Assembly (NCBI RefSeq): GCF_017183135.1
Contig: NZ_JADDXW010000017.1
Span: 1-64,000, forward strand
Reading direction: 5' to 3'
DNA from: Aurantimonas marina
GTDB taxonomy: Bacteria > Pseudomonadota > Alphaproteobacteria > Rhizobiales > Rhizobiaceae
DNA: 64,000 nucleotides
The notes below the pieces were generated by a model, which was not told where the DNA came from, made no database searches, and saw nothing but the letters and a program-made list of their open reading frames with translations. Below, piece after piece: positions 53,917 to 64,000 of this stretch. The position numbers were made by a program, and so were the translations under genes. The stretch's first letter is position 1; each line of letters starts with the position of its first letter.

Positions 53917-54777
53917 TCAAACACCCAGGAGATGTCCGGCGAAGGTCGGGACGGGCGCGCCTGAAACCGCAATGCGCCAAATGACGAACAAGTCCTTGTG
54001 CAGCGGTGGTTCGAGGAAGGGAATGGCCCGCAAGGTTCCGGCCGTCACTTCATCGGTAACGGCCGAGGCCAGAACCAGGGAAATGCCGATCCCGGCCTTC
54101 ACCGCCTGCTTGACGGCTTCCGTACTGCCCAACTCAAGGGAAATCCGCGGCATCTGGGGACTGTCGCCGAAGAACTTGGCGAGTAGCCTTCCCGTCCCGG
54201 TGCCGGATTCGCCGCCGAGAAGCTCGAATCCCGCCAGGCACTCTCGGTCGATTTTGGACCGAGCCGCCAGCGGATGGTCCGGTGGAACGATCACCACGAC
54301 CGGTTCGCGTCGCCAATGCTTGGAGCGGAATCCTGAGCGGTTGTCCCACCACTCCATTACGGCCACATCCACCTCGCCGTGTTCCAGCTTCGCTGCGATG
54401 CTTGGGTTGCGGTCGATCACGATTTCGAAAGCGGAGGGGTGACGGGCCTGAAGATAGGATCGGATGTGGGGCTGGAGAAGGTAGATGCCGATGTTCGAAC
54501 TGGCGCCGACTCGGAGCCGTTCCCCAGAAATCGCGGCGAGCGCACGCTCGTTTGCTCGGCGGATGCTCTGGGCATAGGGCAGAAAGTTCAGCGCCTCGCG
54601 CGTCGGGTCGCAGCCGGTCCGGGATCGATGAAACAGCGAGGCGCCAAGCTGTTCTTCCAGCTTCTGGATGTGCAGCGAGGCTGTCGGCTGAGCAATGTGA
54701 AGCTGCTCGGCCGCCGCTTGAAAGCTCCTGTGGTCAATGAGAGCCAGAAATGTCCGGACCCATACGGGATTCAGCAT
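53917..54777 (-). CDS. ptxE: LysR-family regulator of phosphite oxidation
   Basis: A 286-residue LysR regulator. The helix-turn-helix is LIDHRSFQAAAEQLHIAQPTASLHIQKLEEQLGASLFHRSRTG, followed by a LysR substrate domain (LLGGESGTGTGRLLAKFFGDSP). Its position directly after ptxD (seven bases) in the order ptxA-B-C-D-E identifies it as PtxE. I start at ATG 54777. Upstream of ptxA lies a T-N11-A palindrome that it could bind. Confidence 0.88.
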   Translation of the reverse strand: MLNPVWVRTFLALIDHRSFQAAAEQLHIAQPTASLHIQKLEEQLGASLFHRSRTGCDPTREALNFLPYAQSIRRANERALAAISGERLRVGASSNIGIYLLQPHIRSYLQARHPSAFEIVIDRNPSIAAKLEHGEVDVAVMEWWDNRSGFRSKHWRREPVVVIVPPDHPLAARSKIDRECLAGFELLGGESGTGTGRLLAKFFGDSPQMPRISLELGSTEAVKQAVKAGIGISLVLASAVTDEVTAGTLRAIPFLEPPLHKDLFVIWRIAVSGAPVPTFAGHLLGV

Positions 54778-54784
54778 TGCAGCA

Positions 54785-55792
54785 CTATGCCACCTGTCCC
54801 GGTTCGTTGGCGGCATCCATCGGCCTCTTGCCGGAGAACACTTGAAGGATGTTTTCCGCCGCGCGCAACTCAATCGCCAGACGGACCTTTTGCACGGCCG
54901 AGCCGATATGCGGACTGAATATCGTATCTGGATGGTTTAGCAGCCCAGCCTGGATCTCGCGGGGCCGATCCTCGCGCGAGCGATCTTCAAACTCGAATAC
55001 GTCAGCAGCGTAGCCGCCCAGCCGACCGCTGCTCAGCGCCGTCAGCACGGCCGCCTCGCTCACGACGGAGCCGCGGCACGGATTGACGAGGTAGGCGCCC
55101 GGTTTCATTAGCCTCAAGGTCCTCTCATTGATGACGTGGACAGTGTCTGCGGCGAGCGACAGCGCGAGGATCACGATATCGGATTCTGCCAGCAAACCGT
55201 CCAGGCTGCGCCGAGCGATCCCGAGGCGGGCCGCGACGGTGTCTGAAGCCGGCGTCCGGTCGGCGTAGAGCAGCACCGCGCCCCAACCGTTCAACCGCTC
55301 AGCGAGCGCCATCCCGATCGCGCCCATCCCGACAATGCCGATGGTTGAGCCGCTGATGCCCAGACCGTAGAATTCCGGCCGCCAGCCGGCGAACTTGCCG
55401 CCGCGCACCTTGGCGTCGGCCGGGATCATCTTCCGCGTCAACCCGATCGTGAGGCCGACCGCCAGTTCGGCCGTCGGAACGGTCAGGAGGTCGGGCACGA
55501 AGCTCAGCCACACACCCCGGGCAGTACAGGCGGCAACATCGAAATTGTCATAACCCTTGAGCGCCGCACCGATGACCCTCAATTTCGGGCAGGCGTCCAG
55601 AAAGGCGGCATCCACCCGATCCGGCATGAAGGCCATCATGGCATCGGCTTGGCTGACGCGGCGAACGACTTCTTCCGCGGGCAGGGTCTCGGGCGTCTGA
55701 TTGGCGTCGAGGTCACACTCGGCCCCGAGCAGGTCAAGGACCTCCTGATGAACTGCATGGGTAATGACGACACGTGGTTTCACACCAGCCAA
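54785..55792 (-). CDS. ptxD: Phosphite dehydrogenase
   Basis: It oxidises phosphite to phosphate with NAD+. The 335-residue sequence aligns without gaps in the core to the known Ptx[49 protein letters not shown], Rossmann motif GIVGMGAIG (152-160), and NPCRGSVV. The catalytic set K79, R240, E269 and H295 corresponds to K76, R237, E266 and H292 of Pseudomonas stutzeri PtxD. At the cofactor site, residues 178-179 are Asp-Arg where that enzyme has Glu175-Ala176. It sits between ptxC (two bases away) and ptxE. Confidence 0.97.
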   Translation of the reverse strand: MAGVKPRVVITHAVHQEVLDLLGAECDLDANQTPETLPAEEVVRRVSQADAMMAFMPDRVDAAFLDACPKLRVIGAALKGYDNFDVAACTARGVWLSFVPDLLTVPTAELAVGLTIGLTRKMIPADAKVRGGKFAGWRPEFYGLGISGSTIGIVGMGAIGMALAERLNGWGAVLLYADRTPASDTVAARLGIARRSLDGLLAESDIVILALSLAADTVHVINERTLRLMKPGAYLVNPCRGSVVSEAAVLTALSSGRLGGYAADVFEFEDRSREDRPREIQAGLLNHPDTIFSPHIGSAVQKVRLAIELRAAENILQVFSGKRPMDAANEPGQVA

Positions 55793-55794
55793 CC

Positions 55795-56610
55795 TTATTT
55801 GAACTTCTTGCGGAGGTAGCCGCTCATCCCGTCGACAAGCGTGACCATCGCAAGGATGACGAGCAGGATGGCGCTGACTTCCTGATATTGCATGATGCGC
55901 AGCGACCCCATCAACTCGAAGCCGATGCCGCCCGCGCCCACCATGCCCATTACCGTGGACGCCCTGAAATTGTACTCCCAGCGATAGATGGAGACGTCGG
56001 CAAATTGCGGTAGGACCTGCGGCAGCACGGCGTGAAACAGCACCTGGAGCGGGGTGGCGCCCGCCGCTCGCGCCGCCTCGACCGGTGCTTCATCCATATG
56101 CTCGATCGACTCGGCGAAGAACTTGCCCACCATGCCCACCGAGTGCAGCCCGAGCGCCAGGACGCCCGGAAGGGCGCCGAAGCCGACCGCCGCCACGAAG
56201 ATGATGCCCATGATAAGCTCGGGTACCGAGCGGAGCGCGTTGAGCAGCGTGCGGGCGAGGTGGAACACGGCCGGATGCGGGGCCGTGTTCCGGGCGGCCA
56301 GGAAAGCCAGCGGAAAGGAAAGGATCACCGCCATCGCCGTCCCGGCAACGCTCATCGCCAGGGTATCCACCAGCGGCCTGATCCAGTCCCACGCATTGGT
56401 GAAGTCCGGCGGCATCGCTTCGCCGCCGAGCGTCAGAATGGCCGGGATCCCGTCGGCCAGCACTCCGAAATCCAGGATGCCGACATACCAGAACGCTATC
56501 AGCACGATCCCGAGGACGGCGGCACCCTGGGCGGTCTGGCGGATCCATGCCCGACCGTATTGATCCAGATAGTAGTGACTCGTGCGGGATTCGGCGGTTG
56601 CGGTCGACAT
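55795..56610 (-). CDS. ptxC: Phosphite ABC transporter permease
   Basis: A 271-residue PhnE/PtxC-type permease with about five or six helices. The loop region is [59 protein letters not shown], diagnostic for phosphonate/phosphite importers. It starts ten bases after ptxB and ends two bases before ptxD. Confidence 0.94.
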   Translation of the reverse strand: MSTATAESRTSHYYLDQYGRAWIRQTAQGAAVLGIVLIAFWYVGILDFGVLADGIPAILTLGGEAMPPDFTNAWDWIRPLVDTLAMSVAGTAMAVILSFPLAFLAARNTAPHPAVFHLARTLLNALRSVPELIMGIIFVAAVGFGALPGVLALGLHSVGMVGKFFAESIEHMDEAPVEAARAAGATPLQVLFHAVLPQVLPQFADVSIYRWEYNFRASTVMGMVGAGGIGFELMGSLRIMQYQEVSAILLVILAMVTLVDGMSGYLRKKFK

Positions 56611-56620
56611 CTTCGCCCCC

Positions 56621-58335
<1,715 letters not shown>

Positions 58336-58366
58336 AATTCACGATCCATGATGCGAGAAGCGAAAA

Positions 58367-58383
58367 CATTGCGTTTCGCAATG
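58367..58383. promoter_or_regulatory. LysR-type palindrome upstream of ptxA
   Basis: CATTGCGTTTCGCAATG is a perfect 7-bp inverted repeat with a three-base centre. It satisfies the T-N11-A rule of LysR boxes. It lies 32 bases from the ptxA start codon and is a plausible PtxE site. Confidence 0.6.
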
Positions 58384-58418
58384 CGTAGAGGCGAAAAGTA
58401 ACGCCCGGATGACGCCGC

Positions 58419-58436
58419 CATGAAGGTTTAATGAAG
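58419..58436 (-). promoter_or_regulatory. Candidate Pho box upstream of ptxA
   Basis: On the minus strand CTTCATTAAACCTTCATG is two 7-base repeats (CTTCATT, CTTCATG) separated by AAAC, with the 11-bp period and AT-rich spacer of PhoB boxes (CTGTCAT-N4-CTGTCAT). It sits 84 bases upstream of ptxA, an activator position. It would tie phosphite use to phosphate starvation. Confidence 0.6.
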
Positions 58437-58789
58437 AGGCCGCCGGTCAATGGGACTGATGATCGAGATCGTCCGAAAGCCGCCCGGCCAAGTCGGCTTC
58501 GTCGTTCGTGCAAGGCGCTGGGCGGTCGAGCGCTCTTTGCCTGGATCAGCCGAAACCGACGACTCTGAAAAAATGCGGAAGCGACGCTCACGTCGGCAAC
58601 GGTGTTTCTCCATGCCGCCTCGGTCATGATCCTCCCGCGCCGCATCGCCTGATCTTCATGACTTTCCGGATGGAATCTGAAGGATCGCCTCGTCATAGGG
58701 CTATGGCGTAGACGTAGTGCTCATCATCGTCGGGCGTGGCCCGCTACGCCTCCCATGTTCAGCCCGGAGACATCGGTAACGGATTGTCC
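58437..58789. other. Intergenic region upstream of ptxA, no gene supported
   Basis: A minus-strand open frame crosses this region and the regulatory sites, but its composition is not protein-like and I recognise no family. The part from about 58710 probably includes the end of the adjacent IS481-type remnant. Confidence 0.4.
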
Positions 58790-59340
58790 CTAAGACATGG
58801 GTAACAACCTCGTGCCGAACGGGTTGTCGATTGTCTGCAAGGTTCTCTGTTCGAGGTCGATATATCCCAGATCGTAGCGCATGAAGCTGACGAGCTAAAT
58901 GCCGTCGTCGATTTCTTTGATGCCGAGCCTCTGACCCGCCAGGACGGTTGCGATGTTGGTCGTCTTTCGATGTATGCAGATGCGGCCGCAGGCGGTGACG
59001 AGGATGTCCTTGTCGTGGAACGGGTATTCCAGCTCCGGCAGGCCTTTATAATGTCTTTGCGCGGGCGTGTAGATCTTGGCCGGGGTCCTCATGGCAAGCG
59101 CCTGGTGCGGCCGCTCGGCGTTGAATTCGCTCAAGAATGCGTCGAACCGAGCCTGTTGCTGCAGGATATTCACTCCCCGCAGCCGGGTCGCCTCCTTCTT
59201 CAAGGTCAGGTGCATGCGCTCGTGGCGGCCGTTCTGCTGCGGATGACCGGGCCTGATCCACTCGATGGCGATGTGGCCGGCCCCGGCGGTGCCGAACCGC
59301 GACGCCGGCTCGTTCGGCGCAGCCGGCTTTCTTTGCCGCA
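58790..59340 (-). pseudogene. Truncated IS481-type transposase with an amber codon
   Basis: The C-terminal part of an rve transposase reads IEWIRPGHPQQNGRHERMHLTLKKEATR, then FNAERPHQALAMRTPAKIY, and a closing YDLGYIDLEQRTLQTIDNPFG. The N-terminal helix-turn-helix and most of the catalytic domain are missing. A TAG at 58897-58895 interrupts the frame (DDGI-stop-LVSFM) where tryptophan is expected, after which the frame runs on to the natural end at 58790. It marks one flank of the ptx operon. Confidence 0.8.
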
Positions 59341-59487
59341 GCGTCGCCCCGGATACTTGCTAAAATTATTCAATGTTGCGTACACTAATCACTCAAAAAT
59401 ACCGTAAAGTCATTTCCTGAGCGCGTTTTATCGAAAGGCTGGTTCAGCCTTAAGTTTCTGAGTTATCACCAAAGGACATGCGAAGTC

Positions 59488-62400
59488 ATGAATGTCGCCG
59501 CTTGGCTGGATGGCATTGGTCTCGGCCTTTATGCGGATTTGTTTGCTGAGAACGCAATCGACGACGACGTCCTGGGCGAACTGACGGAAAAGCACCTGAA
59601 GGAACTGCAGGTGCCGCTCGGCCACCGCCTCAAGCTGCTGAAGGCGATTGCCAAGCTGCACGATGTCCCGCGCTCCGCCCCGTCTGCCGCCGCGGCGCAC
59701 AATGGGCGGGAGGCCGCATCCGAGCCGTCAGCTGGCGTGCCGGCCACCGAGGCAGTATCCGCCGCCGAGCGCCGGCACCTGACAGTTATGTTCTGCGATC
59801 TCGTCGGCTCGACGGCCTTATCCGCCGGACTCGATCCAGAGGACATGCGGGATCTGATCCTCGCCTACCAGGACACGGTGGCCGGTGTCGTGGCCCGCTT
59901 CGAAGGCCACGTCGCCAAATTCGTGGGCGACGGTGTGGTGGCCTATTTCGGCTGGCCGCGCGCGCACGAGGACGCTGCCGAACGGGCCGTGCGGGCGGCG
60001 CGCCTGATCGTCGCGGGCGTCGGCGAAATCCAAGCCCCGTCTTCAAAACCGCTGGCGGTGCGAGTGGGCATCGCCACAGGCCTTGTCGTGGTCGGCGATC
60101 TGGTCGGAGAGGGAGAAGCGCAGGAGCGCCCCGTCGTCGGTGACACGCCGAACCTGGCAGCGCGGCTGCAGGGGATGGCGGAGCCGGGCGAAATCGTCAT
60201 TGCCGCGAGCACGCGCCGGCTGATCGGCGATATCTTTAGCGTCGAGGATCTTGGCGAGCGCTTTCTCAAGGGGATCCCGCAACCGACGCAAGCCTGGAAA
60301 GTGCTCGGCGAAGGTGACGCCGAAGGCCGCTTCGAGGCTCTACACGGCAAGTCGCTGGTGCCGCTCATCGGACGGGAGGAGGAAATCGATCTGCTGCTGC
60401 GGCGCTGGAGCCTTGCCAAGGCCGGCAGCGGACAGGTCGTCATGCTGACCGGCGAGCCCGGCATCGGCAAGTCGCGCCTGACCCAGGCGCTGCTCGAGCG
60501 CCTGCGCAGCGAGACCAAACGCCATGTGCGGCTGTTCTGCTCGAACTACCACGCCAACAGCGCGCTGTTTCCCACGATCGAGCACTTCGAACGCGCCGCC
60601 CACTGGCAGCCGGGCGAGACGCCCGAAGTCAGGCTCAGGAAGCTCGAGACCTTCATCGAAGCCTCGGGCTGCGACCTTGCCGAAACCGTGCCGCTGGTCG
60701 CCGCGATGATGTCCGTGCCGACCGGCGACCGATACCGGCTGCCCGATGGCGATACGCGCGTGCTGAAACGCGAGACGCTTGCCGCGCTGGTCCGCCTGAT
60801 CGAAGGGTTCAGCAGCGACCGGCCGATCCTGATGATCGTCGAAGATGCCCACTGGCTGGATCCGACCTCGATCGAAATGTTCAACCTCGTCATCGAGCGG
60901 GCGCCGGACCTCCGGCTGCTGCTGATTGTCACGCACCGGCCGGAATTCATGAGCCACTGGGCCGGTCAGGCGCATATCTCCTCGATCACGCTCAACCGAC
61001 TGGGGCGGACGGAAGGCACGGCCATCATCAACCGCGTCGCCGAGGGCAAGACGTTGCCGGCGGAGTTGGTCCAGCACATTCTGTCGAAAACCGACGGTAT
61101 CCCGCTATTCGTCGAGGAATTGACCCGAACCGTGCTCGAAACCGGACTGCTGATCGACGCCGGCGATCACTATGATCTGAGCGAGCCGCTGTCGGCCTTC
61201 GCGATTCCCGACAGCCTGCAGGACTCGCTGATGGCGCGGCTCGACCGGCTGGCGCCGGCGCGCGACGTGGCCCAGATCGCCGCCTGCATCGGGCGGGAAT
61301 TCGACTACGCCCTGCTCGCTGCCGTCGCCGAACCGAAGACCGCGCAAGAGCTCGACTCCGCCCTCGCCTCCCTGGCCGAGTCCGAGCTCATCTTCGCCCA
61401 TGGCGTGCCGCCGGAATCGACCTACAAGTTCAAGCACGCGCTGGTCCAGGATGCTGCCTATCAGACGCTGCTGAAGAGCCGCCGGGTATTCTATCATCTG
61501 CGCATCGCCCGGATGCTGGAGATGATATCGCCGGACATCGCCGCCGCCGATCCGGAAATCCTGGCCCACCACTACACGCGGGCGCGCCAGCCCGACAGGG
61601 CGATCTTCTATTGGATGCGCGCCGGGCAGAAGGCGATGGCCGGATCGGGTAACCGCGAGGCGATCGATCATTTTTCGAAAGCGCTCAACCAGATCGACGC
61701 CCTGCCGGCCTCGCCGGAGCGCGATCACCAGGAACTGACAATCCTGATCACGCTTGCCGTCCCGCTGGCTTCGGCCGAGGGATACGCTTCGCACAAACTG
61801 GAACAGACCTACACACGGGCGCGGAAGCTGTGCGGTGGCATGGGAGAAACCCCCGATCTGTTTCCGGTGGTCTACGGCATGTGGCGCTTCTACCTGCTGC
61901 GGGCGAACTACCGGGAAGCGCACGAATTGACCGACCAACTGTCGAACCTAGCGCGGCAATCCGATGACGGCGTGTTCGACATCGCCGCCAATCGCGCGAT
62001 CGGCGCGACGCTGTTCTACATGGGCGAAATCGAACAGGCCAGGTTGCATCTGCAGCGCGTCATCGACACCGAGGCGACGCCGCAGGCGCGCGCACGGCTG
62101 CTGACCTTTGATGTCGTCGATCCCTGGGTCGCCTCACATGCCTATGCCGGCTGGGCCGACTGGCTGCTCGGCTATCCCGACCGGGCGCGGCGCGAGAGCG
62201 AACGCGCCATCGAAATCGCCCAGGACATCGAGCACAAATTCAGCATCGCCCTGTCGAAAAGCTTCGCCGCCTGGACCTATCAGTTCTGCGGCGACCGCAA
62301 ACGCACGGCCGAGTTGGCGGAAGAAGCGCTGAAATTTTCCAAGGACAGCGCTTTCCAGTTCTGGGTCGGCTGGACGGAAGTGCTGCTCGGCTGGGCTGCC

Positions 62401-62934
62401 TCGAACTCGCACGAGCCCGCGGCCACGTCGGAACGCATCCGCCGCGGGCTGACCCATTGGCAGGAAACCAATTCACGGCTGGGACTGAGCTATTTCCTCA
62501 GCCTGCTCGCGGAGGCTGACGAAGATCACGGCCAGACGGAAGCGGCACTCCGCTCGATCGAGGAAGCGGTCGAATTCATCGCCCGCACCGGCGAGCATTG
62601 GTGGGCGCCGGAAATCGAAAGGATGCACTGCCAGTTGCTGCTGGACCGGTCGGACCTCGACAACGAGGCGGTCGTTGCGCGCCTGTCGGAGGCGATGGCC
62701 GACGCAAGATCGCGCAAGGCCCGCGCGCTCGAACTCCGCCTGACACTGATGCTGGCACGACTGCACAGGCCAAGCCAAGACTTCACCGGCGCGCGCGCCG
62801 CGCTCTCGGATGTCTTCGCAACATTCACCGAAGGCTTCGACACCGAGGACCTTCGGTCCGCGCGCAACCTGCTACGGGAAACCCAGGAAAGCGTATTGCC
62901 GGCGACGGCAGCGAATATCGGAGGGAGAAAGTGA
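59488..62934 (+). CDS. SAM-domain class III cyclase with AAA ATPase and TPR repeats
   Basis: A 1,148-residue signalling protein. Residues 1-62 form a SAM domain (WLDGIGLGLYADLFAENAI). About 92-270 is a class III nucleotide cyclase with both metal aspartates (FCDLVGST, FVGDGVVAYFG) and the transition-state residues in GDTPNLAARLQ. About 290-480 is an AAA-type ATPase (GREEEIDLLLRRW, GEPGIGKSRL, IVEDAHWLDP), and the rest is TPR-like helical repeats. It probably makes cAMP in response to a protein or ligand partner. The next gene overlaps its stop. Confidence 0.9.
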   Translation: MNVAAWLDGIGLGLYADLFAENAIDDDVLGELTEKHLKELQVPLGHRLKLLKAIAKLHDVPRSAPSAAAAHNGREAASEPSAGVPATEAVSAAERRHLTVMFCDLVGSTALSAGLDPEDMRDLILAYQDTVAGVVARFEGHVAKFVGDGVVAYFGWPRAHEDAAERAVRAARLIVAGVGEIQAPSSKPLAVRVGIATGLVVVGDLVGEGEAQERPVVGDTPNLAARLQGMAEPGEIVIAASTRRLIGDIFSVEDLGERFLKGIPQPTQAWKVLGEGDAEGRFEALHGKSLVPLIGREEEIDLLLRRWSLAKAGSGQVVMLTGEPGIGKSRLTQALLERLRSETKRHVRLFCSNYHANSALFPTIEHFERAAHWQPGETPEVRLRKLETFIEASGCDLAETVPLVAAMMSVPTGDRYRLPDGDTRVLKRETLAALVRLIEGFSSDRPILMIVEDAHWLDPTSIEMFNLVIERAPDLRLLLIVTHRPEFMSHWAGQAHISSITLNRLGRTEGTAIINRVAEGKTLPAELVQHILSKTDGIPLFVEELTRTVLETGLLIDAGDHYDLSEPLSAFAIPDSLQDSLMARLDRLAPARDVAQIAACIGREFDYALLAAVAEPKTAQELDSALASLAESELIFAHGVPPESTYKFKHALVQDAAYQTLLKSRRVFYHLRIARMLEMISPDIAAADPEILAHHYTRARQPDRAIFYWMRAGQKAMAGSGNREAIDHFSKALNQIDALPASPERDHQELTILITLAVPLASAEGYASHKLEQTYTRARKLCGGMGETPDLFPVVYGMWRFYLLRANYREAHELTDQLSNLARQSDDGVFDIAANRAIGATLFYMGEIEQARLHLQRVIDTEATPQARARLLTFDVVDPWVASHAYAGWADWLLGYPDRARRESERAIEIAQDIEHKFSIALSKSFAAWTYQFCGDRKRTAELAEEALKFSKDSAFQFWVGWTEVLLGWAASNSHEPAATSERIRRGLTHWQETNSRLGLSYFLSLLAEADEDHGQTEAALRSIEEAVEFIARTGEHWWAPEIERMHCQLLLDRSDLDNEAVVARLSEAMADARSRKARALELRLTLMLARLHRPSQDFTGARAALSDVFATFTEGFDTEDLRSARNLLRETQESVLPATAANIGGRK

Positions 62935-63890
62935 TGACAGAGTCCGGCGGCGTTCAGCGCACCATGCCGACACCTGGCAATCCGCCGTTCTGGTACGGCT
63001 CGTTTTCGGCCCTTTGGGTCTATTACGCCGTGCCGATAGCGGTCCTCGATTCGATCCTGGCGAGCCAGTCAGCAAGCCTGAAGGCCTTCGCCTTTAACGA
63101 CCTGGCGACCGACGAGCCGATGGGGATGATGAACATCAACTTCATGGCCTACAGTTCCGATTCCGGCGTCAACGATCCGCAGGCCTATGCCGACATCACC
63201 AAGCCGATCGCCTACGGCGACAAGCCGCCGGCAAGCCTCGGCACCGAGCCGACGCATGAATGCGAGATCAATATCCTCTCCTATGCCGCAGAGCGCAGCG
63301 CGCAGACGCCCTTCGGATTGAGCAGTTCGGATTTCATCCTCGGCCGGGACCACACCAAGACGATCGGCAATTACCGGCTGTGGGTTCCCTGCGACGACCG
63401 CATCGCGGTCTACTGGGGGATGCACAATTTCGGCGAGAACAAGGTGATGACCCACCCGTTCACCTACACCACCCCGGCGTTGAACAACCCCACTTGTACC
63501 CGCTGGGACTTTACGATTCCGGCGCCGGTGACGGAACCGGCGGGGGGCAAGCTGTTCAGCCTCCAGATCGACGATCTCGACAGCCGCGCGGGCGTCGTCG
63601 CCGCCAACCAGTCGGAAATCGTCGACTTCAGCCTCTACCCGCATCGCGAGGCTGGCGTGGTCCAGCGCCTCGTCGGATCGCGCAGGAACATCTTCGGAGC
63701 GTTCAGGTGCATGACCAAGGCCAGCGGCGGCACCATGCCCACCCCGAAACTGTCCATCGCGTCCTCCGCCCATCCGATGGTGGCGGATCTCAAGAAAATG
63801 TTCAGGGCCAAGCGAGAGACGTGTGGCGTGATGACCTACGCCACGCCGCCGGTGATCGCCGAAAGCTCCCTTTTCTACGCCGACATCTGA
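62934..63890 (+). CDS. Uncharacterised protein coupled to the cyclase, possible acetoacetate decarboxylase fold
   Basis: A 318-residue soluble protein starting at ATG 62934, one base inside the cyclase stop, with GGAGGGAG upstream. It opens NPPFWYGSFSALWVYYAVPIAVLDSIL, then FNDLATDEPMGMMNINFMAYSSD and, later, GNYRLWVPCDDRIAVYWGMHNFGENKVMTHPF. The arrangement faintly recalls acetoacetate decarboxylase-like proteins, but I cannot confirm it. I see no signal peptide. Tight coupling implies a role as product sensor or partner of the cyclase; that is inference. Confidence 0.7.
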   Translation: MTESGGVQRTMPTPGNPPFWYGSFSALWVYYAVPIAVLDSILASQSASLKAFAFNDLATDEPMGMMNINFMAYSSDSGVNDPQAYADITKPIAYGDKPPASLGTEPTHECEINILSYAAERSAQTPFGLSSSDFILGRDHTKTIGNYRLWVPCDDRIAVYWGMHNFGENKVMTHPFTYTTPALNNPTCTRWDFTIPAPVTEPAGGKLFSLQIDDLDSRAGVVAANQSEIVDFSLYPHREAGVVQRLVGSRRNIFGAFRCMTKASGGTMPTPKLSIASSAHPMVADLKKMFRAKRETCGVMTYATPPVIAESSLFYADI

Positions 63891-63914
63891 TCGATACAGC
63901 CAAGGCGCCAAGCC

Positions 63915-64000
63915 ATGCGGATCTCGAAAGCGGCATATATGGTTGGAGGGGCGGTCCTGACCGCCGCGGCGGTGGGCGTCGCATCGTTCACGGGGAGTCC
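63915..64000 (+). CDS. Exported protein, cut by the window end
   Basis: Only the first 28 codons are inside the window: MRISKAAYMVGGAVLTAAAV and onward, a positively charged start followed by a hydrophobic core, typical of a signal peptide. AAGG precedes the ATG. The family cannot be told. Confidence 0.6.
   Translation, partial: MRISKAAYMVGGAVLTAAAVGVASFTGS

Overview
The window is GC-rich chromosomal DNA from an alphaproteobacterium, most likely of the order Hyphomicrobiales (Rhizobiales). The pointers are the fused anthranilate synthase trpE(G) behind a W-W-W leader peptide, HWE/HisKA_2-type sensing, DUF1285 and MoxR/DUF58/DUF4159 gene blocks, a choXWV-type transporter, and Ti-plasmid-type transfer genes in an inserted element. 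No species can be named from the sequence alone.

Bases 1-24,000 are mostly housekeeping. They hold an MscS channel, hemF, a DUF1059 protein, a minus-strand cassette (DUF1285, CoA-type NUDIX hydrolase, CCA-adding enzyme), a divergent four-gene MoxR operon, a GNAT acetyltransferase, a glutathionyl-hydroquinone reductase, a second NUDIX protein and a metallophosphoesterase. A minus-strand leuA operon follows, in which leuA is coupled to a TPP enzyme and an alpha/beta hydrolase, and then a DUF4118 histidine kinase. leuA is preceded by a leucine-rich leader peptide and a candidate attenuator.

Bases 24,000-36,300 carry trpE(G) with a textbook attenuator (14-residue leader, terminator, promoter), a CDF cation transporter behind it, a GMC oxidoreductase, and putA divergent from an Lrp-type regulator. 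Next comes a choXWV-type betaine/proline ABC transporter, interrupted by a palindromic element of about 275 bp. Both attenuator leaders (trp and leu) appear to start at the first base of the message, with the same promoter-to-ATG spacing.

Bases 36,300-44,700 form one long minus-strand amide-use operon: amiC-like sensor, ANTAR antiterminator, dipeptide-type permeases and binding protein, acetamidase/formamidase, and a fused DppD-DppF ATPase. A very strong intrinsic terminator lies in the leader ahead of the first gene, as expected for AmiC/AmiR antitermination.

A tRNA-Gly(GCC) gene at 45,282 is followed by a region with several short tRNA 3'-end remnants and then a mobile element. The element has a large serine recombinase, a HigB/HigA toxin-antitoxin pair, an AlpA-type regulator, a TraA relaxase-helicase, an oriT with an RSF1010-like nick site, and traC and traD. 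No coupling protein or type IV secretion genes are visible, so it looks mobilizable rather than self-transmissible. Next to it lies a complete phosphite-oxidation operon, ptxABCDE, with a candidate Pho box and a LysR-type box upstream of ptxA. A decayed IS481-type transposase closes that segment. The window ends with a large SAM/cyclase/AAA/TPR signalling protein, a coupled protein of unknown function, and the start of an exported protein.
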